DNA of 5,128 bases. Source: Gammaproteobacteria bacterium. Its GTDB lineage: Bacteria > Pseudomonadota > Gammaproteobacteria > Arenicellales > Arenicellaceae. Positions 1 to 5,128 of the stretch are shown here, piece after piece. The position numbers and the translations under genes are program-made. The DNA is taken from NCBI GenBank assembly GCA_003485905.1, contig DNHK01000424.1:1-5128 (forward strand), in the 5' to 3' direction. The notes under the pieces are model-generated. The model made no database searches, was not told the origin of the DNA, and was given only the letters and a program-made list of their open reading frames with translations. The number at the start of each line of letters is the position of its first letter. Position 1 is the stretch's first letter.

Positions 1-1566
1 GATAGAGGGTGTTACAGCACGACCCTCAGCGGGTTTGGCCGGGCGTATGCCCATTAGTTGAGCAATTAGTACTGTGTCTGCCTGATTATACCCAAGATGA
101 TTGAAGTCTGCGGAACGTGCGGCATAATCGAGAGCCACAACTTTCCCTTGCGCATCAAGACCCCCTCGCAGCTTGAAAGTGTAAGCAGGACCCTTGGTGT
201 CCCATGCTGTCTCCTCATCTCGCATCCATTGTATGCGGACTGGTCGTCCAAGCTCATTGGCTAAGAATGCAGCTTCAAAACCGGCATCGTCGGCTGCGGT
301 ACGGCCATATACTTGAGGTCCATCCATGTAAACAACCCGAACCTGTTCTTCGGGTATGCTGAGAAACTTCGCAACTCCCCTGCGCAGGCCATAGGACTTC
401 ATGTCATTGGAGTAGATGGTCATTTGTCCGTCGGACGGGTCGGCTAGAGCATGCGCAGGTCCAATGGCTGTATGTCCCTGAAATGGGACCTGATACTCCG
501 CCTCAATAACCTGTTCGGCAGCTCCGAGCGCTGAATCAGGTTCACCCGTAACATCTGAAACGCTGTTTGCTGCAATTGCTGCGTTCCGCATGTAGTCAAA
601 TAAATTTTCTGATGCTGGAAATGCTGATTCGGAAGGCGCCTGCCAATCAACTTTCAATAGGCGAGCAGCGATAATGGCTTGTTCTTCTCGCTCGCAGACC
701 ACGGCTACGTAATTGCCGCGGCTTACAATGCGGATAAAACCTGGAGTATCTGAGACTGATGATTCATCGATACTGCCTAGTGTCGCACCCGCGAGTGTCG
801 GCCTTATGTTTCGTGCATGAACCATGCCGGGCAGCTTTACATCCACTGCCCATGTCAACGACCCATCCACCTTTGCAGGAATGTCATAGCGTTGTATGGA
901 TTGACCTATAACGTTGAGCTCGCTAACGGATTTGACGTTTGCTTCCCCGGTTGTTGCATTAACATTTTCTCCTTTGAGCGAAACGTCGAATGTTCTTCCA
1001 CCAATCAGTTCAGCGTAAGTAACTGATTTTGATGCATCGCTTTTGCTGGAGATAACCGCATTGTTAGCCGTAAGATCGGTAACAGGAATACTGAGATGCT
1101 CGGATGCCAGCCTGAGCAGCACGCGCCTTGCTTCAGCTGCAACTCTTCGCATTGGCCAACCGTCGCGCTCTACGCCATCTGAGCCGCCTGAGCCACCTTG
1201 GTCGGGTGTTGTATCTGTGCTGCCCATAACGAGATCAGTCTTATCGTAGGCAATGTCGAGCTCGTCGCACATCATTTGTCGGAATGCCGTGCCAGTGCCT
1301 TGACCACCATCTGTCTTACCGACGAAGAAGCTTGCTGTGTTGTCTGGATGTATGACTATCCAGGTGTCGAGCTCTAGAAAATCAGGGTCTGTAAATGGGC
1401 CGCTGTCCATCGATTGCGCTCGCACTTTACTCCCAAAAATAGTGTTAGCACCGACAGTTAGAATTAGAGCTCCAGAGGACTTGAGAAAGTTGCGGCGTGA
1501 CGTTGAAGGGTCAGATTGAAGGAGTGCATCTTCGACATTTTTCGGAAGTTGTAGTGAGCTACTCAT
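1..1566 (-). CDS. Molybdopterin-binding subunit of a xanthine dehydrogenase-family Mo hydroxylase, Tat-exported (C-terminus beyond left edge)
   Basis: This is the large catalytic subunit of an IorB-type molybdenum hydroxylase, a class that oxidises aldehydes or N-heteroaromatics using water as oxygen source. It is open over 522 codons without a stop and runs off the window; family members are usually about 700-780 residues, so roughly the last third is missing. The N-terminus has a twin-arginine motif, SRRNFLK (residues 23-29), then a moderately hydrophobic stretch and a likely cleavage site after VRA (residue 50), so export by Tat is expected. Residues about 62-175 look like the first cofactor-binding domain (GKTDGGQGTGTAFRQ at 83-97). 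Residues about 219-309 look like the a/b hammerhead domain (GQSIQRYDIPAKVDG at 221-235). Residues about 340 onward look like the second cofactor domain. The usual GGGFG-type loop is replaced by GPQVYGRTAADDAG (416-429). The start at 1566 overlaps the stop of the upstream small-subunit gene (ATGA), with AGGAG 7 nt upstream. Family call is strong; substrate is unknown. Confidence 0.93.
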   Translation of the reverse strand, partial: MSSSLQLPKNVEDALLQSDPSTSRRNFLKSSGALILTVGANTIFGSKVRAQSMDSGPFTDPDFLELDTWIVIHPDNTASFFVGKTDGGQGTGTAFRQMMCDELDIAYDKTDLVMGSTDTTPDQGGSGGSDGVERDGWPMRRVAAEARRVLLRLASEHLSIPVTDLTANNAVISSKSDASKSVTYAELIGGRTFDVSLKGENVNATTGEANVKSVSELNVIGQSIQRYDIPAKVDGSLTWAVDVKLPGMVHARNIRPTLAGATLGSIDESSVSDTPGFIRIVSRGNYVAVVCEREEQAIIAARLLKVDWQAPSESAFPASENLFDYMRNAAIAANSVSDVTGEPDSALGAAEQVIEAEYQVPFQGHTAIGPAHALADPSDGQMTIYSNDMKSYGLRRGVAKFLSIPEEQVRVVYMDGPQVYGRTAADDAGFEAAFLANELGRPVRIQWMRDEETAWDTKGPAYTFKLRGGLDAQGKVVALDYAARSADFNHLGYNQADTVLIAQLMGIRPAKPAEGRAVTPSI

Positions 1567-2066
1567 ACTTCTTCTCCTGGATCAGTCGCAACAGTATCGC
1601 TTGCTGTGACTCTACCTTCGACTACACGTTTAATCGCCGCTTGGATGCGGTAGTAGCTCATGCATCTGCACAGTGCGCCTTCCATTCCCAAACGAATTTC
1701 AGCACCAGTTGGGCTGGGGTTCTGGTCCAAAAGTGCTTTTGCTGTCATGATTTGACCGTTCTGACAATAGCCACACTGTGGAACTTGTTCATCGATCCAG
1801 GCTTGTTGTAGTGGGTCTAAAGTGCCGTTCTGTGAGAGGCCTTCTAGTGTTGTTATCTCACCGCTAACCTGTGACGCTGGTATGGTGCAAGAGCGCAATG
1901 CAGCGCCGTCTACGAGCACAGTGCAAGCTCCACATTGACCAAGGCCGCAGCCAAACCGAGGGCCGCGAAAGTCGAGATCGTTGCGCAAAATGTATAGAAG
2001 AGGTGTTGAAGGGTCGATATCAACTTCGTGGGTTGCGCCATTGACGCGTAGGGTGACGACACTCAT
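1563..2066 (-). CDS. [2Fe-2S] iron-sulfur subunit of the Mo hydroxylase (IorA/CoxS type)
   Basis: This is the small electron-transfer subunit (167 residues, near the usual 150-170) that passes electrons from the molybdenum centre of the adjacent large subunit. The N-terminal plant-ferredoxin-like domain has cysteines C40, C45, C48 and C60 in GCGLGQCGACTV...C. The C-terminal helical domain has C98 and C101 (CGYC) and C133 and C135 (CRC), so both [2Fe-2S] clusters appear intact. After the last pair the protein reads MSYYRIQAAIKR, not the common GTYPRI; I believe this is a recognised sub-group variant. There is no signal peptide, so if the complex is periplasmic this subunit would travel with its Tat-signal partner. 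The start at 2066 is supported by GGAG at 2077-2074, 7 nt upstream. The gene is first in the operon and its stop overlaps the next start by 4 nt, suggesting translational coupling. No FAD subunit gene lies upstream, which fits a two-subunit IorAB-like enzyme, although one could lie left of the window. Confidence 0.95.
   Translation of the reverse strand: MSVVTLRVNGATHEVDIDPSTPLLYILRNDLDFRGPRFGCGLGQCGACTVLVDGAALRSCTIPASQVSGEITTLEGLSQNGTLDPLQQAWIDEQVPQCGYCQNGQIMTAKALLDQNPSPTGAEIRLGMEGALCRCMSYYRIQAAIKRVVEGRVTASDTVATDPGEEV
1574..1578 (-). promoter_or_regulatory. Ribosome binding site of the molybdopterin subunit gene
   Basis: AGGAG on the minus strand lies 7 nt before the ATG at 1566 and inside the end of the small-subunit gene. 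Together with the ATGA stop/start overlap it fixes the start of the large subunit and indicates coupled translation. Confidence 0.75.
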
Positions 2067-2073
2067 TAATAAT

Positions 2074-2077
2074 CTCC
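2074..2077 (-). promoter_or_regulatory. Ribosome binding site of the iron-sulfur subunit gene
   Basis: GGAG on the minus strand is 7 nt upstream of the ATG at 2066, within a purine/AT-rich leader. It supports that ATG as the true start. Confidence 0.7.
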
Positions 2078-2098
2078 AAATGTGTTGGATGCATGGGC

Positions 2099-2127
2099 AG
2101 TATAAAGCATGTAATCATCTGGTTGAA
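2099..2127 (-). promoter_or_regulatory. Candidate sigma70-type promoter for the Mo hydroxylase operon
   Basis: On the minus strand, TATACT (2104-2099) matches the -10 consensus at five of six positions. TTCAAC (2127-2122) lies exactly 17 bp upstream but matches the -35 consensus at only three of six. The implied leader is about 25-30 nt and includes the GGAG site. The -10 is persuasive; the weak -35 hints that an activator may be needed. This is prediction from the sequence only. Confidence 0.45.
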
Positions 2128-2146
2128 ATGCAATGTCACATAGAGC

Positions 2147-2175
2147 TTGAGTGCGACGAATACCCCGAGTACTAT
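2147..2175 (+). promoter_or_regulatory. Candidate sigma70-type promoter for the two secreted-protein genes
   Basis: TTGAGT (2147-2152) and TACTAT (2170-2175) each match consensus at four of six positions and are separated by 17 bp. Transcription would start near 2182 and leave a leader of about 28 nt before the ATG at 2210. It sits back to back with the candidate promoter of the Mo hydroxylase operon, with 19 bp between the two -35 boxes. It is plausible but not strong. Confidence 0.35.
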
Positions 2176-2209
2176 CGATTAAGATAAAAATTTAAGAACA
2201 AGATGCGTC

Positions 2210-2869
2210 ATGATTAACACTCGATATTCAACTATCTCGGCAGTGATAACCTGTATTGGCTTAGCCGTAACGGAGTTAGCAGTCGCAGCTCCGAGCATCG
2301 ATGGGATTTGGGAACCTCTGAGGGGCGCCGGTACCGGGCACCCGTCCTCAGAAGAGGTTAGATTGACGCCCGCTGGGCAGGCCGCATTCGATAGCTTCTC
2401 GGAAGAGAACGACCCTACCTTAAAATGCATTATGCCAGGCGTGCCGCTCGGTATTTATGATCCTTACCCCTTAGAGATAATCCAACAGGAGCATCAGGTC
2501 GTGTTCCTGCACGAACATTTTCATATGGTTCGGAGAATATTTACGGACGGAAGACAAGCACCGGAAAACTGGTGGCCAACATTGGGCGGTTTTTCAGTAG
2601 GTCACTGGGAAGAGGATACGCTTGTTGTGAAAACTACACACCTTTCGCCAGAAAACTTGGTGTGGCATACGGGAATGCCTTTTTCGGGGGCACCGGACAC
2701 CTACACTGTCGAGCGATATACCTTTACTGACGATAGGCTGATGTATACCGCCGAAATATTCGATCCAACATACTATGAAGAACCCTATGTCTTCAGTGCT
2801 GGCAGGGTGTTGGCGCCGGATGGAATGATATTGGAATATGAGTGTTACCCTGAATACAGTGGTTTTTGA
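2210..2869 (+). CDS. Secreted protein of an uncharacterised family with a PYPLEIIQ...EHFHMVRRI core
   Basis: The function is unknown. The 219-residue protein begins with a Sec signal peptide (hydrophobic from about residue 8 to 25, probable cleavage near A26), so it should be periplasmic or secreted. The mature part carries the landmarks of a family I recognise only as uncharacterised: a TPAGQAAFD segment (53-61), DPTLKC (68-73), PYPLEIIQ (85-92), a His-rich HEHFHMVRRIF stretch (101-111) with DGR (113-115), GHWEEDTLVVKTT (131-143), ERYTFTDDRL (168-177), and a closing DP...EYEC (185-212). Only C73 and C212 remain in the mature protein, so they could form a disulfide (inference). The ATG at 2210 is the only sensible start; it gives an intact signal peptide, though no clear Shine-Dalgarno precedes it. 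It lies 52 nt upstream of the DUF6152-type gene and is probably co-transcribed with it. A distant paralogue's C-terminus lies at 4979-5128. Confidence 0.85.
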   Translation: MINTRYSTISAVITCIGLAVTELAVAAPSIDGIWEPLRGAGTGHPSSEEVRLTPAGQAAFDSFSEENDPTLKCIMPGVPLGIYDPYPLEIIQQEHQVVFLHEHFHMVRRIFTDGRQAPENWWPTLGGFSVGHWEEDTLVVKTTHLSPENLVWHTGMPFSGAPDTYTVERYTFTDDRLMYTAEIFDPTYYEEPYVFSAGRVLAPDGMILEYECYPEYSGF

Positions 2870-2875
2870 GGGCCC

Positions 2876-2891
2876 ATATACTACGGTGTAT
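2876..2891 (+). other. Small intercistronic hairpin with a UNCG-type tetraloop
   Basis: ATATAC (2876-2881) can pair with GTGTAT (2886-2891), six pairs including one U-G, closing the loop TACG as C(UACG)G, a UNCG-class tetraloop known to be very stable. No T-tract follows, so it is not a standard terminator. It could mark RNA processing or affect relative expression of the two genes. The stem is short and AU-rich, so chance is possible. Confidence 0.3.
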
Positions 2892-2910
2892 AGATGTCTG
2901 AATTATAGAA

Positions 2911-2916
2911 AGAGGA
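2911..2916 (+). promoter_or_regulatory. Ribosome binding site preceding a double ATG
   Basis: AGAGGA lies 5 nt before the ATG at 2922 and 8 nt before a second in-frame ATG at 2925. The spacing slightly favours the second ATG, which would shorten the signal peptide by one residue without altering the mature protein. Confidence 0.6.
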
Positions 2917-2921
2917 ACTAA

Positions 2922-3362
2922 ATGATGAAATATATAACCACTCCGTTACTTGTTGTGATTGTTAGTTTGCTTGGTATTCACCCGGCTGCGTCTCATCACA
3001 GCCGTGATGCCTACTTTGATATGGAAGCTAGAGTGGAATTTATTGATGTAACCGCTGTGTCATTTAGAGTTGTGAATCCTCACTCCCAACTAGTGTTTAT
3101 GGCAAAGGATGAGCAAGGCAACGAGGTGGAGTGGACCGCAGGTATTCTTGGCGCAAGCCATCTAAGGCGTGCCGGGATTAGAGAAAGCCTGATAAGTCCA
3201 GGCGATAAACTTACGGTTATGGGTTCCCCTAGCCGCGGCGATAAGAAAGCAATGTGGCTTTATACGGTAGTTTTAGCTAACGGCGATGTTGCCGACCTCT
3301 TCGGGGCAATTCGCACTGGTGAAGGAATCATTACCCCTGCAAGTGAGGTGAATAATAATTGA
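2922..3362 (+). CDS. DUF6152-type small secreted protein
   Basis: The biochemical role is unknown. The 146-residue protein has a signal peptide (hydrophobic residues about 6-20) followed by AASHHS (22-27), the His-His-Ser that commonly begins the mature part of DUF6152 proteins. The body matches that family: an YFDMEARVEF strand (31-40), VVNPHSQLVF (50-59, with the characteristic NPH), a DEQGNEVEW turn (63-71), a segment with repeated basic residues (80-88), PGDKLTVMGSPSRGD (93-107) and a C-terminal beta stretch. Its small all-beta look recalls an OB or similar barrel, which is inference. If signal peptidase cuts after S24 the mature protein starts with histidine. The start is ATG 2922 or 2925. 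The gene follows 2210-2869 with a 52-nt gap and probably shares its transcript. Family assignment is from memory of its motifs, without a search. Confidence 0.82.
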   Translation: MMKYITTPLLVVIVSLLGIHPAASHHSRDAYFDMEARVEFIDVTAVSFRVVNPHSQLVFMAKDEQGNEVEWTAGILGASHLRRAGIRESLISPGDKLTVMGSPSRGDKKAMWLYTVVLANGDVADLFGAIRTGEGIITPASEVNNN

Positions 3363-3441
3363 GTTTGCCGTGTCGCCATCGTAGATAATTCGAAGGAGAT
3401 TTGGTTTTACGCAAATTTGGTGCTGTTGGCTTCAGTAAAAA
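3363..3441. other. Convergent intergenic gap without a clear terminator
   Basis: This 79-bp stretch separates two converging genes. I see only a weak stem (ATTTG at 3399-3403 with CAAAT at 3412-3416, 8-nt loop) and no GC-rich hairpin followed by a T-tract for either strand. Termination may be Rho-dependent or occur inside the opposing genes. Confidence 0.4.
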
Positions 3442-4914
3442 TTATTTAGTAATAGCGGCTTCTACTTGACTAAGCGAATGGATGCCGCTGCCGTGTACCC
3501 CGACTACCTGTTCGATCGGTACATTCAAAAAGCGGATAGCGCTTAAGGCTTCGTGGTCCCATAGTGCATTAGTTGCAGCCTGGCCAGGGGAATAAATATC
3601 GGCTAGTAGTAATAATTTTGAATCGGGTAGATACACACCTAGCATGCCATCTGCATGAGCAGTTGGTATTTCATACAGATTGATCACTCGATTACTAATT
3701 GTTAGTTGCGCACTTCTATTAACGCCTTCAACACTGGCGTCTGCTATTCCTTGTTGAACCAAGGCATCCAGAAAAAACTGTCGATTCGATGAATGCATAG
3801 TAATTGGGACTCCGGCGGTGGCATAGGTTGCCAATCCTCCACTATGATCATAATGATGGTGGGTGAGAATTAAATGCTTTAACGGTTTAGTTGGCCACCG
3901 GAGTGCTAAAGCCTGTAGTACGGCTTCAGACCTTGCGGGATACATTGGCGCGTCTACAATAACCAATCCATCATTTAGCTCGATGAGCAAGTTATGATGG
4001 CTATTGCCATGTATCTGAAATATGCCTTCGGCAACTTGTAGGAATTCGACTGGTTGCGACTGATCACTATCTCTTGGGCTAGCCAACGCTATACGGCTGA
4101 TAAACCAATGCGCTTGGTTCCATCCCAGTGCGTAACGGGGAGCTGACAATGCTTGGGTATAGTCCGGGTGTTTCTCCGGATGGCCAAGTTCTACGTGAAT
4201 CGAATTACGCAATTCGCGCCTGATTAACTTGCCAGCCACGCGATATTCAAGCCGTGCTGGTACCATTAACCCATTGATGGTTTGCCAAGACGAATATTCA
4301 ACACTGGTTTGCACGGTGCCGAATAGAGGATCTACTTCGGTAGTAGATAGTGCAGCAGGTAGCTTAGTATTAGGGTCGAGTTGTACTATCCAACTGGTAT
4401 CTAGTGCATCCAGTTGGTAGCTGTTTGGGCTCTCGTCTATAGGAACGACATTTTCAGCTTTGCTTAGAAGTAACGTTGGTGTGCCCATCCACAGAAACTT
4501 CATGCGGGATCCAATCCGTGCTGGAACCATAGCGCCGGTTGCGCTAGGACGATAGCCATCAGAGCCGGTGCAAGTGCCGGTTCCCTCAGGTTGTAGCGTT
4601 TCTGAGTATTGATAGTTTGAAGGGAAAGGGTAGTGTGTATTCAAATCCCACTGGTAGCTAATTTCCTCTCCAATATTCCATGACGCAATTAATTTGTAAC
4701 TCGAAGTATGACGGCCACGGCCATTGGCACTAACCGATTGTGCTGGGTCAAAATGATCCCCAGCGACTTGCCATTCAAGTCGCTTAATATTTCCTGCAGA
4801 ACCTAGGTTAGAAAATATTCGCTCAAGCTCCGGGGTCGGAGTAGCCTGTGAGCTTGCTGGAGTAGACAATAAAACCAGTATAAATATGATTAGATTTTGA
4901 GTTATATAGTTCAT
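3442..4914 (-). CDS. Secreted MBL-fold metallo-hydrolase with a large N-terminal beta-rich domain
   Basis: This is a probable zinc-dependent hydrolase of 490 residues. The C-terminal domain (about 290-490) has the metallo-beta-lactamase fold markers: GLVIVDAP (316-323), the HHHYDH metal motif at 352-357 (ligands H352, H354, D356, H357), H420 in TAHADG, D439 in LLADIY, and a final H474 in GVHGSG. The two-metal set looks complete, so it is probably active; the substrate is unknown, since this fold covers thioesterases, lactonases, sulfatases and others. Residues about 28-285 form a separate domain rich in predicted beta strands (for example SYQWDLNTHYPFP at 86-98 and LFGTVQTSVEYSSW at 197-210) that slightly resembles LolA-like outer-membrane lipoprotein-sorting folds, which is inference. 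The N-terminal hydrophobic segment (8-16) followed by PASSQA (19-24) suggests Sec export, but the n-region has no Lys or Arg. The ATG at 4914 is the first possible start after an in-frame upstream TAA; no good Shine-Dalgarno is seen. Confidence 0.88.
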   Translation of the reverse strand: MNYITQNLIIFILVLLSTPASSQATPTPELERIFSNLGSAGNIKRLEWQVAGDHFDPAQSVSANGRGRHTSSYKLIASWNIGEEISYQWDLNTHYPFPSNYQYSETLQPEGTGTCTGSDGYRPSATGAMVPARIGSRMKFLWMGTPTLLLSKAENVVPIDESPNSYQLDALDTSWIVQLDPNTKLPAALSTTEVDPLFGTVQTSVEYSSWQTINGLMVPARLEYRVAGKLIRRELRNSIHVELGHPEKHPDYTQALSAPRYALGWNQAHWFISRIALASPRDSDQSQPVEFLQVAEGIFQIHGNSHHNLLIELNDGLVIVDAPMYPARSEAVLQALALRWPTKPLKHLILTHHHYDHSGGLATYATAGVPITMHSSNRQFFLDALVQQGIADASVEGVNRSAQLTISNRVINLYEIPTAHADGMLGVYLPDSKLLLLADIYSPGQAATNALWDHEALSAIRFLNVPIEQVVGVHGSGIHSLSQVEAAITK

Positions 4915-4940
4915 GCCAAGAATCGTTTGTCGTCCGCGTG

Positions 4941-4955
4941 AAACTAGTTTCCTAG
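4941..4955. repeat. Palindrome AAACTAGTTT with overlapping CTAG hairpin
   Basis: AAACTAGTTT (4941-4950) is a perfect 10-bp palindrome. CTAG at 4944-4947 also pairs with CTAG at 4952-4955 around a 4-nt loop, which reads GAAA (GNRA type) on the minus-strand RNA. It lies 27 bp upstream of the hydrolase start and could be an operator or a small RNA stem, but the stem is only 4 bp, so chance is likely. Confidence 0.25.
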
Positions 4956-4978
4956 CAACACTTTTTTATTGATTGCTC

Positions 4979-5128
4979 TTATAGATCGCTGCGATCCCAT
5001 ATGCAATTGTAGGGTCGAAGTCGCTCGGTTGGGTCCCAAACCCAAGCTCGATCAAGCACGACGGATTCAGTAAAGATTACAGGATCTGTTGCTGTCACCG
5101 AGTATCGCAGAATAAGGCCATCGGCAGA
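4979..5128 (-). CDS. C-terminal fragment of a secreted-family paralogue (5' part beyond right edge)
   Basis: Reading the minus strand from the right edge gives 49 codons ending in TAA at 4981-4979. The visible residues include DGLILRYSVTATDPVIFTES, then WVWDPTERLRPYNC near the end. The pattern DP-x-x-aromatic-x-E followed some 20 residues later by L-x-x-Y-x-C matches the end of the protein encoded at 2210-2869 (DPTYYEEP ... MILEYEC), so I infer the same broad uncharacterised family; the full protein and its signal peptide are out of view. It is co-directional with the MBL-fold gene, 64 nt upstream of its start, and the two may form an operon. No function is known. With such a short fragment the family call is moderate, but the reading frame is convincing because it closes at a stop just before the next gene. 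Confidence 0.7.
   Translation of the reverse strand, partial: SADGLILRYSVTATDPVIFTESVVLDRAWVWDPTERLRPYNCIWDRSDL

Noticed and set aside
1..1566. Several short frames and no complete frame here, suggesting a broken gene
   Set aside because: The minus strand is open without interruption from 1566 to the window edge and translates into a coherent Mo hydroxylase subunit, so the gene is cut by the window, not disrupted.
1497..1811. Plus-strand open frame of 104 codons
   Set aside because: It is antisense to the iron-sulfur subunit and the start of the large subunit, both of which have clear motifs; the translation shows no family features.
2179..2430. Minus-strand open frame of 83 codons over the start of the secreted-protein gene
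   Set aside because: It lies antisense to a gene with a signal peptide and family motifs, has no ribosome binding site or domain, and would cross the divergent promoter region.
3399..3416. Possible terminator stem in the convergent gap
   Set aside because: Only five AT-rich pairs with an 8-nt loop and no T-tract on either strand; not enough for an intrinsic terminator.
3401..3469. Short plus-strand frame starting TTG after AAGGAG, 22 codons
   Set aside because: The Shine-Dalgarno-like site is only 2 nt from the TTG, the frame runs into the MBL-fold gene on the other strand, and the peptide has no recognisable features.

Overview
The window looks like a piece of a Gram-negative bacterial chromosome, most likely a proteobacterium and perhaps a marine or environmental gammaproteobacterium. 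The reasons are moderate GC content (around 50% by eye), tightly packed genes with Shine-Dalgarno sites, Sec and Tat export signals, and protein families that I associate with such genomes. Assignment to a lineage is an inference. No mobile element, tRNA, rRNA or CRISPR array is visible.

Layout. Positions 1-2066 (minus strand) hold a two-gene operon for a molybdenum hydroxylase of the xanthine dehydrogenase / isoquinoline oxidoreductase class: a small [2Fe-2S] subunit (2066-1563), then a Tat-exported molybdopterin subunit (1566 to beyond the left edge), joined by an ATGA overlap. A 143-bp divergent promoter region (2067-2209) separates it from two plus-strand genes, 2210-2869 and 2922-3362. 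Both encode small secreted proteins of unknown function; the second is a DUF6152-type protein. A short convergent gap follows (3363-3441). Next is a minus-strand gene (4914-3442) for a secreted two-domain metallo-beta-lactamase-fold hydrolase. The C-terminal 49 codons of another minus-strand gene lie at the right edge (5128-4979). Its protein ends with the same kind of pattern as the product of 2210-2869, so the two appear to be distant paralogues.

How the genes may work together. Every gene whose N-terminus is visible, except the small iron-sulfur subunit, carries an export signal, and that subunit could be carried out with its Tat-signal partner. The window therefore looks like a periplasmic oxidation or hydrolysis module: a Mo hydroxylase acting on an unknown aldehyde or N-heteroaromatic-type substrate, a zinc-dependent hydrolase, and small secreted accessory proteins. 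The substrate cannot be read from the sequence. The clearest unexplained points are the two uncharacterised secreted families, the His-His mature N-terminus of the DUF6152 protein, and a variant motif in the Mo subunit. I found no convincing sign of a wholly new defence or mobile system.
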